Positions 42,803 to 54,930 of a stretch of 64,000 bases of DNA are shown here, in pieces. The position numbers and the translations under genes were made by a program. This DNA comes from GAS188 sp044445965 (GTDB lineage: Bacteria; Pseudomonadota; Alphaproteobacteria; Rhizobiales; Beijerinckiaceae). A model generated the notes under the pieces. The model was not told the origin of the DNA. It made no database searches and saw only the letters and a program-made list of their open reading frames with translations. Within the stretch, counting starts at the first letter, position 1, and each line of letters begins with the position of its first letter. The stretch is taken from the NCBI GenBank assembly GCA_044445965.1, contig JBIOEJ010000005.1, positions 1-64,000 of the forward strand, given 5' to 3'.

Positions 42803-42818
42803 ATTAGATATAGCTAAT
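42803..42818. promoter_or_regulatory. Candidate BigR/SqrR operator in the divergent promoter region
   Basis: ATTAG-ATATAG-CTAAT inverted repeat inside a very AT-rich 40 bp stretch between the repressor start (42793) and the efflux adaptor gene (42851). Position covers both divergent promoters. An AT-rich palindrome is what BigR/SqrR-type repressors bind. Confidence 0.6.
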
Positions 42819-42850
42819 ATATTTGTCAAGGCCGGATAAGGAGGTTTCTC

Positions 42851-43812
42851 ATGCGTCGCGCCCTGGCAGTTGCCGGTGTCCTCTTGTTCCCCCATGCCGG
42901 TCTCGCGGCAGAGCCGTTCGCCATCCGCACCTCGGAGATCGCGGATCAGAAGGCCGTGATCGCGACTGTCGAGCCCGTGCACCAGCTCGTCGCGCGCGCC
43001 CGCATCGGCGGGACGATCGCCTCGTTGAAGGCCAAGGAGGGCGATCGGGTCGCCGCCGGGGCCGAGCTCGCCACGGTCGCGGATCAAAAGCTCGTCCTGC
43101 AGATGCAGGCGCTCGACTCGCGCATTCAGTCGCAGCAATCGCAGCGCGACCAGGCGAAGATCGACTTCGATCGCGTCCAGGAGCTGCAGCGACGCGGCGT
43201 GAGCACGCAGTCGCAGGTCGATCTCGCCAAGACCAATCTCGACGTAGCGGAGCGCACGCTCACCGCCATGCGCGCGGACCGCAGCGTGATCGCTCAGCAG
43301 ATGAAGGAGGGTGCGGTACTGGCGCCGGGAGCAGGGCGCATCCTCAGCATTCCGGTTTCGGAGGGTCGGGTCGTGCTGCCGGGCGAGACGGTCGCGACGC
43401 TGGCCGAGGACCGCTACATCCTGCGCATGCAATTGCCCGAGCGCCATGCGCAGTTCTTGCGGGCGGGGGACGTGGTGCTCATCGGAGCGCGTGGCCCGCA
43501 GGACGAGGAGGGCGATAAGCGCGAGGGCCGCGTGCGGATCGTCTATCCCGAGATCCAGGGCGGGAGGGTGGTCGCCGATGTCGAGGTCGAGGGGCTCGGC
43601 AATTATTTCGTCGGCGAACGCACGCGCGTCTATGTCAGCACCGGTATGCGGCGCGCGATCATCGTGCCGGCGGCCTATGTCTACCGGCGCGCGGGCGTCA
43701 GCTATGTGAAGCTCTCGGACGGTTCCGAGATCGTCGTGCAGCCCGGAATGTCCCAGGAGCACGGAATCGAGATCCTGTCCGGCGTGAAGGACGGCGACGT
43801 GCTGATCTCGCC

Positions 43813-43816
<4 letters not shown>
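42851..43816 (+). CDS. RND efflux periplasmic adaptor (membrane fusion protein)
   Basis: 321 aa. Signal peptide (VAGVLLFPHAGLAA), then the biotinyl-lipoyl-like half motifs VHQLVARARIGGTIASLKAKEGDRVAAG and GRILSIPVSEGRVVLPGETV flanking a coiled-coil hairpin (about 75-140). Typical HlyD/AcrA adaptor. AAGGAGG ribosome site before the ATG. Coupled to the permease by ATGA at 43813. Confidence 0.86.
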
Positions 43817-47040
<3,224 letters not shown>

Positions 47041-47077
47041 ACAGACATCATTCGCAGCAGGAACACAGGAGAGCATC

Positions 47078-47440
47078 ATGCCGCAGACGGATTGGCCCGC
47101 GACGACGAAGGAATTGAGTGCCGAGCTGAGGAATCTGCGCCTTGGTGCTCCCGAGGTGATGAGGCAATTCTCCGCCATCGCCCAGGCGGCGCTCGCCCTG
47201 AAGGCGCTCGACGCCAAGACGAAGGAGCTGATCGCGCTCGCCATCGCGGTCGCGGTGCGCTGCGACGACTGCATCGCCTTTCACGTCAAGGCCGCCGTGG
47301 AGGCAGGCGCCTCGCGGCAGGAAATCCTCGAGGCGCTCGGAATGGCGATCTACATGGGGGCGGGGCCGGCCGTCATGTATGCGAGCCATGCGCTCGGAGC
47401 GTTCACCCAGTTCGAGACGGCGCGAGCCGCCGCGGCATGA
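47078..47440 (+). CDS. AhpD-like carboxymuconolactone decarboxylase family protein
   Basis: 120 aa helical protein with the CxxC-x3-H centre C62, C65, H69 in VRCDDCIAFHVKAA. AhpD-like proteins are thiol-dependent peroxidase or disulfide-reducing proteins. Located 38 bp after the RND pump gene and 7 bp before thioredoxin 2, it probably acts in thiol redox defence. Confidence 0.85.
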   Translation: MPQTDWPATTKELSAELRNLRLGAPEVMRQFSAIAQAALALKALDAKTKELIALAIAVAVRCDDCIAFHVKAAVEAGASRQEILEALGMAIYMGAGPAVMYASHALGAFTQFETARAAAA

Positions 47441-47446
47441 TTTGAT

Positions 47447-47896
47447 ATGAGCGCGAACCCGACGATCATCTGTCCGCGATGCGGCGCCGCGAACCGCGCC
47501 CCTCAGGCAAGGCTCGATGCCGGCGAAAAGCCGAATTGCGGCAAATGCCATGCACCTCTCTTCGACGGTCATCCGGTCGAGCTCGCCGCGGCGGCCGACT
47601 TCGACCGGCTCGTCGGACGCACCGAGATTCCGGTCTTGGTCGACTTCTGGGCCGCCTGGTGCGGTCCTTGCCGCGCCATGGCGCCCCAATTCGCGGCGGC
47701 GGCGCACGCGCTCGAACCGCGCCTGCGCTTCGCCAAGCTCGATACCGAGGCCGCATCCGACGTGGCTCAGCGCCTTCAAATCCGCGGCATTCCGACGCTG
47801 ATCCTGTTTTCGGGCGGGCGCGAGGTCGCGCGCCAGAGCGGTCTTATGAGCCGGGAGGCGATCGCCGCCTTCGTGGCGCGCAACCGACCCTACTAA
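47447..47896 (+). CDS. trxC: Thioredoxin 2
   Basis: 149 aa. N-terminal zinc ribbon with C9/C12 (ICPRCGA) and C31/C34 (NCGKCHAPL), then a thioredoxin domain with active site WCGPC (C72/C75) and the cis-proline in RGIPTLILF. This is the TrxC type, a stress thioredoxin. Third gene downstream of the efflux genes under the presumed persulfide-responsive promoter. Confidence 0.92.
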   Translation: MSANPTIICPRCGAANRAPQARLDAGEKPNCGKCHAPLFDGHPVELAAAADFDRLVGRTEIPVLVDFWAAWCGPCRAMAPQFAAAAHALEPRLRFAKLDTEAASDVAQRLQIRGIPTLILFSGGREVARQSGLMSREAIAAFVARNRPY

Positions 47897-47931
47897 AGCC
47901 TCGGCAACAGTCTGCTCAAGAGGGTGCGCCA

Positions 47932-48378
47932 GTGCTGAAACGAATGCTTCCACCGGCCTATCTCCTGGTTGCGATCGTGTTGACGATTGCCCTGCATTTT
48001 CTGGTTCCGTTGGTCGTGCCGATCGCGTTTCCATGGCGGCTCGCGGGCTTGGCGCCCGTCGCCGCGGGCATTGCGCTCAACATCCTCGCCGATCTCTCGT
48101 TCAAGCAGCATCACACCACCGTGAAACCCTTCGAACGGTCGACCGCCCTGGTCACGCAAGGCGTGTTCGGCTCGAGCCGAAACCCGATGTACCTGGGCAT
48201 GGTTCTCATGGTCGCAGGGGTCGCACTGTTCTTGGGATCGCTTTCCCCATGGTTGATCGTCGCCGGATTCGCGGCTCTGCTGGACCGCGTCTTCATTGCG
48301 CCGGAAGAGGCGAAGCTCCGGCAAAGCTTCGGCGCTGCCTATGACGACTACGCAAAGCGGGTGCGGCGGTGGCTCTGA
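47932..48378 (+). CDS. Isoprenylcysteine carboxyl methyltransferase-like membrane protein
   Basis: 148 aa membrane protein with about four hydrophobic segments. VTQGVFGSSRNPMYLGMVLMVAG, followed by FIAPEEAKLRQSFGAAYDDYAKRVRRW, is the cofactor-binding motif of the ICMT/PEMT family. GTG 47932 with AGAGGG upstream is chosen; ATG 47944 is an alternative. Bacterial members are mostly uncharacterised; thiol or lipid methylation is possible. Confidence 0.8.
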   Translation: MLKRMLPPAYLLVAIVLTIALHFLVPLVVPIAFPWRLAGLAPVAAGIALNILADLSFKQHHTTVKPFERSTALVTQGVFGSSRNPMYLGMVLMVAGVALFLGSLSPWLIVAGFAALLDRVFIAPEEAKLRQSFGAAYDDYAKRVRRWL

Positions 48379-48438
48379 AGGGAGGCGCGGACCTCATGTA
48401 ATGGCCGCCTTCCACGCCATGCTCATAGGGGTCTCTCC

Positions 48439-49011
48439 TCAATGCGGCATCTCGCCCTTGGCGAGCGCGAGATGATGCAGCTGGTGGTGACTGCCTGACG
48501 CCATGATCCCGATGAAGCCGAGGCCGCGTAGCTTCACCGCCTGGTCGGGCGCCGGCGAAGTCGCGACCAATGCGGCGCCGTTCGGCAGCAGCTCCGCCTT
48601 GATCGTCCAGCCGTTGCTGCCGTCCATCTGGCGGGCCTGAGCCGGCACCATGCGTTGGATCGCCTCGAGTGTCCGCCCCTCGCCGGTCACGGCGACACGG
48701 ATGCCGCCCTCGATCTTGCTCGTCTCGGCGCGCGCCTGGAGAGTGACCTCGTTCATATCGGTCAGATGTTGCCGCAGGGCCTCCAGATCGACGCGCGACC
48801 AGTCCGTCTTCGGATCGGCCTCGAGGATGCCGATCACCTCCTGGATCGCCCCGAATGCATCCTGGCCCGGCAAGGTGGGCAGCGCAGCCAAATCACCCGG
48901 CATGCCGCTGGCGCCCAAGTGCTGGTGCAACATCGGGTTTGCCCCTTGAGCCCGTGCGGATCCGGCGAAGACCAAGAGCAGCGAAGCGAACAGAGCGACC
49001 GCGAGCCTCAT
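48439..49011 (-). CDS. Uncharacterised periplasmic protein
   Basis: 190 aa with a clear Sec signal peptide (LFASLLLVFAGSARAQG). The mature part is soluble, with a central beta-rich segment and a histidine-rich end (GSHHQLHHLALAKGEMPH) that could bind metal. I do not recognise the family. It is divergent from the Crp/Fnr regulator gene 71 bp away and may be its target. Confidence 0.65.
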   Translation of the reverse strand: MRLAVALFASLLLVFAGSARAQGANPMLHQHLGASGMPGDLAALPTLPGQDAFGAIQEVIGILEADPKTDWSRVDLEALRQHLTDMNEVTLQARAETSKIEGGIRVAVTGEGRTLEAIQRMVPAQARQMDGSNGWTIKAELLPNGAALVATSPAPDQAVKLRGLGFIGIMASGSHHQLHHLALAKGEMPH

Positions 49012-49068
49012 AAGGCCCTCCTCTCATCCGAACTACGATCAGTCTACCGCGGCGCTCCTCGGCGCGGT

Positions 49069-49082
49069 ATGATCTCAATCAT
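49069..49082. promoter_or_regulatory. Palindrome abutting the Crp/Fnr gene start
   Basis: ATGATCTCAATCAT: ATGAT-N4-ATCAT, eight of ten matches to the FNR consensus TTGAT-N4-ATCAA, ending one base before ATG 49083. Position suits autorepression by the regulator. Confidence 0.4.
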
Positions 49083-49790
49083 ATGGAGGCACCGAAAGAA
49101 CCGATGCAGGGCGAAGCAGGCTGGCTGAGCCTGCTTCGCCCGAGAGATGTCCGCTTGCGTTCGCTCGCGACCGGTGAAACCTTGTTCCGGCAAGGCGACC
49201 CCGCTTCCGCGATCTACCTCGTGCGGGAGGGGCGGGTAAGGCTGGTGCGTCATCTCGAAGATGGGTCCGCCGTCGTGCTGCACGTGGCGCGACCTACGGA
49301 AAGCTTGGCCGAGGCCAGCCTCTTCGCGGAGACCTACCACTGCGACGCGGTGGCCGATGTCGATTGCCTTGTGGCCGTTCTGCCGCGCCAGGAGCTGCTC
49401 GACACTTTGGCGTCGAGCCCGGTTGCCGCGTTGCGACTGTCGCGCCTGTTGGCCTGGCAGGTTCGTGACCTTCGCACGCGCCTCGAGCTACGCAACATTC
49501 GCTCCGCGTCGGAGCGCTTGCTCGCCTGGCTGAAGCTCCGAGCGCGCGGAAGCCCGCCGACAATTGTGCTGGGCCGGACCTGGACCGATGTCGCAGCGGA
49601 GCTGGGTCTCACGCGCGAGGCCGTCTATCGCGCCCTTCGCCGGCTCGGCCAAAGCGGTGAAATCCGCCGCTCCGGGGCGAGCATAGCGCTTGGCGTGCAT
49701 CACGGCGATTCGGCCATCGGCATATGCAACCGGCAGGATCGCAGGCTACGGGGGAGCGGGCCGAGGCGCGTCGCTCCCGCGAGGAGCTAG
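49083..49790 (+). CDS. Crp/Fnr family transcriptional regulator
   Basis: 235 aa. Cyclic-nucleotide-binding-like domain (residues 28-120, GETLFRQGDPASAIYLVREGRVR) and a C-terminal winged helix with recognition helix WTDVAAELGLTREAVYRALRRL. There is no N-terminal FNR cysteine cluster, so it is not a direct iron-sulfur oxygen sensor; closer to the FixK/NnrR/CooA-like branches. Internal ATG at 49107 is an alternative start. Its TAG stop is the first triplet of repeat copy C. Confidence 0.82.
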   Translation: MEAPKEPMQGEAGWLSLLRPRDVRLRSLATGETLFRQGDPASAIYLVREGRVRLVRHLEDGSAVVLHVARPTESLAEASLFAETYHCDAVADVDCLVAVLPRQELLDTLASSPVAALRLSRLLAWQVRDLRTRLELRNIRSASERLLAWLKLRARGSPPTIVLGRTWTDVAAELGLTREAVYRALRRLGQSGEIRRSGASIALGVHHGDSAIGICNRQDRRLRGSGPRRVAPARS

Positions 49791-49912
49791 AGCATGATCC
49801 GCAAAAGCATGCCCTCGCGAAGGCGGGGGTGGAGACCGGTTTTCCGAAAAGATCATGCTCAAACAAAAAGTTAGACCGCCACGGCGATTCCGTTCGCGGC
49901 CATCGCGCTCCA
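49788..49912. repeat. Dispersed palindromic repeat, copy C, with an internal insert
   Basis: TAGAGCATGATCCGCAAAAG.. and ..CCGGTTTTCCGAAAAG then ATCATGCTC, followed by the conserved AAACAAAAAGTTAGAC-CGCCAC tail. Relative to copies A and B about 20 bp (CATGCCCTCGCGAAGGCGGG, itself hairpin-like) are inserted in one arm. The leading TAG is the stop codon of the Crp/Fnr gene. The rest of the 384 bp gap to the next gene carries short direct repeats of AGTCCCGACATGGGCAC (50096-50160). Confidence 0.85.
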
Positions 49913-50174
49913 AGGACGGCATTCCGGGACGACGCCGGACCGTCCGCGCGCTCGCGCCGGCCTCTCGATGCTCTGCTGGCGTCGGAGAGGCGAAATGCTG
50001 CGAAGAAGTTAATAGAATTTCAATGACGGTATGCGATTGCTTCATGGCTCGAGCGGGAGATTCCGCGAGTCTACCAAGGGATACTTGACGACCCAAGTCC
50101 CGACATGGGCACAGTCCCGACATGGGCACTCGCGGCATAGGCAGTCGCGACACAGGCAGCGAGGTGCGCTTCAA

Positions 50175-52220
50175 TTGCTCGCCCTCAACAGACTCTCGAT
50201 CCGGACCGTGCTGGAGCTGGTCTTCGGTCTTCTCGGCCTCTTGCTGGTCGCATCAGGCGTCAACGGATTGAGCGGCACGTTCGAGCAATACGGAGCAGCG
50301 CGAAAAGTCGCTTCGCTGGCGCCGGTCAGCCAAGCCCTGTTCAAGGCCGTGTATGACGCGCGGGTCGAGCGGACCGACACGCTCGACGCGTCGCTCGGCG
50401 AGGCGCCCGTCAGCGAGGCGGCGCAAGCCGAAATAGCGAGCGATCGCCGGCTCGCCGAGGAGGGTTACACGCGGATCATGGAGTTGCTGGCTGCCCTCCA
50501 ATTGCCGGATATCGAATCCGCGACCGCACGCGTGAAATCCGCACATGGCGTGTTGGAGGCCAAGCGTCGCGGGATCGATGCCGCGATCGTGAAGGCGAAG
50601 CCGGAGCGCGATGCGCGAATGGCCGAAGAGTGGTTTGCGGCAGTCTCGACTTACTTGCGCGAGCTCGACGCCACCGCCGATCTTATCGAGGGAGCGCTCA
50701 TGCAGGTCGATCCCGTGATCGATCAACTCGCGATGGTCAAGCGCGCCGCCTGGGAGGCCCGCAGCCATGCCGGTCTGACGGTGGTGCGGATCACCGCCTC
50801 CCTGACCACCAGGCAACCATGGGGTCTCGGGGAAGCCGTCGCCAATGCCGAAGACGACGGCCAGGCGAAAAACGCCTGGGCGATCGTCACCGGGCTCGCG
50901 GGATCGGTTGCCCTCAGCGACAACATGAAAGCCCTGATCCGGAAGGGAAATGCCGGCTTGACGCATGGACCAGCCGCCGACGAGCGGGCGGCCATCGCGC
51001 GATCCCTCAGCGCCGGCCGCGTCCCCGACATCGCTGCGCCCGACTTCCTGGCTCGTCAACGCGATGCATTGCTGCCGAGCGTCGACGCCGCGAAGATGGC
51101 CATGGCCGAGATGGTTACCTATGCCGACCAGCAAATGCGCGAGGCCACCCGCAGCCTGGGCATCCACGGGCTGACTTTTCTGATCGCCCTTGGATTCACC
51201 GGTGTCGGTTTCCTCATGACGCGCCGGCAGATCAGCAGCCCCATCCTGGCTCTCGCCGAATCCATGCGCCGCTTGGCCGACCACGACCTCGCCGTCGAGG
51301 TTCCGGGCGTCGCCCGCGGCGACGAGATCGGCCGCATGGCCAAGGCGGTTCAGGTCTTCAAGCACCAGATGATCGAGGCGGATCGTCTGGCGGGGGAGCT
51401 GCACACCGCACAGGAAGAGCTGGTCGAGACGACGAAGCTCGCATTTCTCGGATCCATGGCCGGAGGGATCGCCCATGAGGTCAACACGCCGATCGGCATC
51501 TGCGTGACGGCCATGTCGACGACCGACGACCTCGTGCTCGCGACCGAACGGAGCTTACGCGAGCGCCAATTGACCGAAGAGGGGCTTCTCGCTTTCTTCG
51601 CCCAGATGCGAAGCTCCGCGGCGCTCGTGGCCGCCAACCTGCAACGCGCCGCCACGCTGGTGCGACGCTTCAAGGATGTCGCCACGGACCAGGCATCCGA
51701 GACGCCGCGCCGCCTCGAATTGGGCGCTCATCTCGACGAGATCGTCGCCTCGCTGCAACCCGAGCTCAAACGCACGCACATCACCGTCACGGTTCTGTGC
51801 CCGCAGCCGGTCGAGGTGAAGATGCTGGCGGGCGCGCTCTGGCAGATCGTCAGCAATCTCGTCCTGAACAGCGTCGTCCACGCCTTCGACCCCGGCGCCG
51901 CCGGAAACATCACGCTCAGCGTGGCGGCTTCGGCGCCGGGATCGGTCGCGCTGACCTGTGCGGATGACGGAAAAGGCATGCCGTCGAGCATCCGGTCGCG
52001 CATCTTCGAACCCTTTTTCACCACGCGACGCGGCCAGGGAGGCACCGGCCTCGGCTTGTTCATCACCTATAATCTCGTCACCAAGACGCTCGGCGGCCGC
52101 ATCAAATGCGACAGCGCGCCGGGGCTCGGAACGCGGTTCGATCTCATTCTTCCTGCGATCACGCCTGCCTCGGCGGCGTCCGCTGCCGAAGCCATTCGCG
52201 GGGAGGCGCTTGTCGCATGA
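50175..52220 (+). CDS. Membrane-bound sensor histidine kinase
   Basis: 681 aa from the TTG at 50175. N-terminal membrane helix (LELVFGLLGLLLVASG), a ~300-residue helical periplasmic sensor region, a second helix (LTFLIALGFTGVGFLM), HAMP (RRQISSPILALAESMRRL), phospho-acceptor H434 in GGIAHEVNTPIG, and an ATPase domain with VLNSVVHAF, CADDGKGMP and GGTGLGLFI. An upstream ATG (50031) would add a segment encoded by direct repeats and is judged unlikely; GAGGTG precedes the TTG. Cognate regulator is the next gene, coupled by ATGA. Signal unknown. Confidence 0.78.
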   Translation: MLALNRLSIRTVLELVFGLLGLLLVASGVNGLSGTFEQYGAARKVASLAPVSQALFKAVYDARVERTDTLDASLGEAPVSEAAQAEIASDRRLAEEGYTRIMELLAALQLPDIESATARVKSAHGVLEAKRRGIDAAIVKAKPERDARMAEEWFAAVSTYLRELDATADLIEGALMQVDPVIDQLAMVKRAAWEARSHAGLTVVRITASLTTRQPWGLGEAVANAEDDGQAKNAWAIVTGLAGSVALSDNMKALIRKGNAGLTHGPAADERAAIARSLSAGRVPDIAAPDFLARQRDALLPSVDAAKMAMAEMVTYADQQMREATRSLGIHGLTFLIALGFTGVGFLMTRRQISSPILALAESMRRLADHDLAVEVPGVARGDEIGRMAKAVQVFKHQMIEADRLAGELHTAQEELVETTKLAFLGSMAGGIAHEVNTPIGICVTAMSTTDDLVLATERSLRERQLTEEGLLAFFAQMRSSAALVAANLQRAATLVRRFKDVATDQASETPRRLELGAHLDEIVASLQPELKRTHITVTVLCPQPVEVKMLAGALWQIVSNLVLNSVVHAFDPGAAGNITLSVAASAPGSVALTCADDGKGMPSSIRSRIFEPFFTTRRGQGGTGLGLFITYNLVTKTLGGRIKCDSAPGLGTRFDLILPAITPASAASAAEAIRGEALVA

Positions 52221-53833
52221 CGGCTGAGCTTGCCTATCCGAGTTTTCTCAAATCGAACGCGACCGAGATCGACAGATCCGCCGGCTCCGCGGAGTGCGCC
52301 GTTGCGGCAAGCTCGGTCGAGACCGAACCGCTTTGGTGCGTCATCGTCGCGGATGACGAACCGGATGTGCACAAGGTCACCGAGCTGGCGCTGAGCAGCT
52401 TCACCTTCGAAGGAAGAAGCTTGCGCCGGGTCCATGCCTATACCGGCGTCGAAGCCGTCGCGGCCGTGCGCGACAACCCCGATGCCGCCGTCCTGCTGCT
52501 CGATGTGGTCATGGAAAGCGAATATGCAGGTCTCGACGCCGTCAGACGCATTCGCGACGAGATCGGCAATCGCAAGGTGAGGATCGTCTTGCGCACGGGG
52601 CAGCCCGGTGCCGCCCCCGAGACCGATGTCGTCGCGCGCTACGACATCAATGGCTACGCGGACAAGACCGAGCTGACCAGACGCAAGCTCGAAACCATTC
52701 TCCATTCCAGCCTGCGCGCCTTCCGGGATATTCAAACCATTGAAACCCAGATGCACATCATCGACACCAATCGTCGTGGTCTCGAACAGGTCATCCATGC
52801 CTCGGCGGAGATATTCAGGCATTCGGGCTTCAAACTCTTCGCCGCGGGGGTGCTCGAGCAGCTGAGCGCTCTCATCGGTGTCAAGGAAGACCGCGGCAGT
52901 GATAGCGAGCGCCCCGAGCTTCCCGCCGTCGCCGCCGTCGGCAGCGACGGCCATTTGACCGTGGTCGCGGGCACCGGCGCTTTCGAAACCCTCGTCGACC
53001 GCTCGTTGCGGGATTCTCTCCCCGAGGATGCAGTCGATCGCATCATGCGGTGCGTCGCCGAGCAGCAGAGCTACGCCGGCGAAAAGGAATATATAGGCGT
53101 CTTCTCGGGCCACCATGGCACCGACAGAGTGGCCTATGTGGCAGGTCATTCATCCTATGGCATCGATCCTCGGATCGTCGAGCTGTTCAACCGCAATGCC
53201 CGCATCGCCTTCGACAATATCGATCTGCGCGAGATGATCGAGACGACGCAGCGCGAGATCGTCTACCGCCTGGGCGGAGCTGTCGAATCCCGTTCGAAGG
53301 AAACCGCGAACCACGTCAAGAGGGTAGCCGAGCTCTCCGAGCTCTTGGGGAAGAGATGGGGCCTGTCCGAACGCGAAGCGCAGATTCTCTTCCTTGCCTC
53401 GCCCATGCACGATTTGGGCAAGATCGGTATCCCCGATGAAATCCTCAACAAGCCTGGCAAGCTGACCGCGCAAGAATGGGAGGTGATGAAGACGCACACG
53501 ACGATCGGCTACGATCTGCTTCGCGACTCGCAGATGGAGATCTTGCAGATCGGCGCCATGATCGCCTTGGAGCACCATGAGAAATGGGACGGGTCCGGCT
53601 ATCCTCACGGCAAGCGGGGGACGCAGATCGGCCTATACGGCCGCATCACCGCGATCGTCGATGTCTTCGACGCGTTGAGCAACAAGCGCTGCTACAAGGA
53701 CGCATGGCCCTTGGACGACGTGCTGAAGCACATCCGCGACAATAGCGGCCTGCATTTCGACCCGCGGCTGGTCGCTCTCTTTTTCGATCATCTCGGCGAG
53801 ATCAAGACGATCGCCGACCGGCATCCGAACTGA
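52217..53833 (+). CDS. Response regulator with HD-GYP c-di-GMP phosphodiesterase output
   Basis: 538 aa. Receiver domain (residues ~40-165) with acidic pair ADDEPD and phospho-acceptor D96 in LLLDVVME, a central DUF3369-like linker (~180-345), and an HD-GYP domain with H398/D399 (MHDLGKIGIP) and GSGYP at 459-463. All hallmark catalytic motifs are present, so it should hydrolyse c-di-GMP when phosphorylated by the preceding kinase. Confidence 0.88.
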   Translation: MTAELAYPSFLKSNATEIDRSAGSAECAVAASSVETEPLWCVIVADDEPDVHKVTELALSSFTFEGRSLRRVHAYTGVEAVAAVRDNPDAAVLLLDVVMESEYAGLDAVRRIRDEIGNRKVRIVLRTGQPGAAPETDVVARYDINGYADKTELTRRKLETILHSSLRAFRDIQTIETQMHIIDTNRRGLEQVIHASAEIFRHSGFKLFAAGVLEQLSALIGVKEDRGSDSERPELPAVAAVGSDGHLTVVAGTGAFETLVDRSLRDSLPEDAVDRIMRCVAEQQSYAGEKEYIGVFSGHHGTDRVAYVAGHSSYGIDPRIVELFNRNARIAFDNIDLREMIETTQREIVYRLGGAVESRSKETANHVKRVAELSELLGKRWGLSEREAQILFLASPMHDLGKIGIPDEILNKPGKLTAQEWEVMKTHTTIGYDLLRDSQMEILQIGAMIALEHHEKWDGSGYPHGKRGTQIGLYGRITAIVDVFDALSNKRCYKDAWPLDDVLKHIRDNSGLHFDPRLVALFFDHLGEIKTIADRHPN

Positions 53834-53993
53834 GCCGTCGATCCGTACCCGATCGGGATCGGCGCTCCGATCGGGACGCTTCATCTCGACGATCTTCGGC
53901 TCTGGGGCGTCGGGATCTCGGGCAATCGGTCGCAGTGGCCAGGACTATCGCGGTCACCCCGCAGTGTGATACAAGTGTTTGAGAATACTGTAG

Positions 53994-54010
53994 TTTTTAA
54001 CGACTCTAAA
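53994..54010 (+). promoter_or_regulatory. Candidate Irr (ICE) box upstream of the bacterioferritin genes
   Basis: TTTTTAACGACTCTAAA matches TTTAGAA-N3-TTCTAAA at 11 of 14 positions, in an AT-rich patch just before the ferredoxin gene. Irr usually represses bacterioferritin genes under low iron. Confidence 0.5.
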
Positions 54011-54025
54011 CTAGGCCGCGCCTCG

Positions 54026-54301
54026 TTGATCATCTGCTCGTGCAACGTCCTCTCCGAGGCGCAGGTCCTGGCGACGCTTCAGCTCGAAGGCGCCGCGCGG
54101 CCTCGTTCGCCGGGTCACGCCTATCGGTGCCTTGGCTGCGCGCCCCGCTGCGGGCGCTGCGTCGAGACCGTTCGCGCTCTCCTCGTCAAGGTACACATGG
54201 ATAGCTGCAAGCTCGGATGCCCGCAGTGCCCCGCTGCCGATGCCCACCATGCGCGCGAGCACGAAGAGCCCGAAGCTCCGTTCCTGATCGCTGCCGAGTG
54301 A
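54026..54301 (+). CDS. bfd: Bacterioferritin-associated ferredoxin-like protein
   Basis: 91 aa from a TTG start (an ATG at 53966 would extend it through the presumed promoter). It begins LIICSCNVLSEAQV, and with the later APRCGRCVETVRALL it supplies the C-x-C and CxxC ligands of the Bfd [2Fe-2S] cluster. Two further cysteines (CLGC) precede the CxxC. Beyond the usual end there is an extension with three more cysteines and histidines (CKLGCPQCPAADAHH), not standard for Bfd. It would donate electrons to release iron from the bacterioferritin encoded next. Confidence 0.78.
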   Translation: MIICSCNVLSEAQVLATLQLEGAARPRSPGHAYRCLGCAPRCGRCVETVRALLVKVHMDSCKLGCPQCPAADAHHAREHEEPEAPFLIAAE

Positions 54302-54387
54302 ATGGCCCGCCTGAACTCGATTCCATCGCTCCTTGACATGGATTTGACAGAGGCGTCGGCTGGACGCTCACGCGCAAGGAGGGATGG

Positions 54388-54897
54388 ATGAAGGGCGACA
54401 AGAAAGTCATCGAGTATCTCAACAAGGGGCTGCGCAGCGAACTCACCGCGATCAACCAATACTGGCTGCACTATCGTCTGCTCGACAATTGGGGGCTGAA
54501 TGGCCTCGCCAAGAAGTGGCGGGAGGACTCGATCGAGGAGATGCGCCACGCGGATCGTTTCGTCGACCGCATCATTTTCCTGGAGGGATTTCCGAATCTT
54601 CAGACGCTCGACCCGCTGAGAATCGGCGAGAACGTTCGGGAAATCCTCGACGCCGACCTCGCGGCTGAGCTCGGCGCCCGTGCGCTCTATCAGGAGGCCG
54701 CCGAGCATTGCCTGAAGGTGAAGGACTATCCGTCTCGGGATCTGTTCGAGCTTCTCATGGCCGATGAGGAGGGCCATATAGACTTCCTCGAGACGCAGCT
54801 CGACCTCATCGAGCGTATCGGCCTCGAACGCTACACCCAGTCCCACGTCGACGGTCTCGGCGAGGGAGGGACACCTGGCCTGCGCGAGGAGAAGTGA
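54388..54897 (+). CDS. bfr: Bacterioferritin
   Basis: 169 aa iron-storage protein. Ferroxidase ligands E18, E51, H54, E94, E127 and H130 and the heme ligand M52 are all at their standard positions (IEEMRHAD, ADEEGHIDFLE). C-terminus is about ten residues longer than E. coli Bfr. Preceded by a GGAGG-like site and by the bfd-like gene. Confidence 0.95.
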   Translation: MKGDKKVIEYLNKGLRSELTAINQYWLHYRLLDNWGLNGLAKKWREDSIEEMRHADRFVDRIIFLEGFPNLQTLDPLRIGENVREILDADLAAELGARALYQEAAEHCLKVKDYPSRDLFELLMADEEGHIDFLETQLDLIERIGLERYTQSHVDGLGEGGTPGLREEK

Positions 54898-54930
54898 ATT
54901 GATGACGTTTGATGTCGCCCGAGACCAGAA

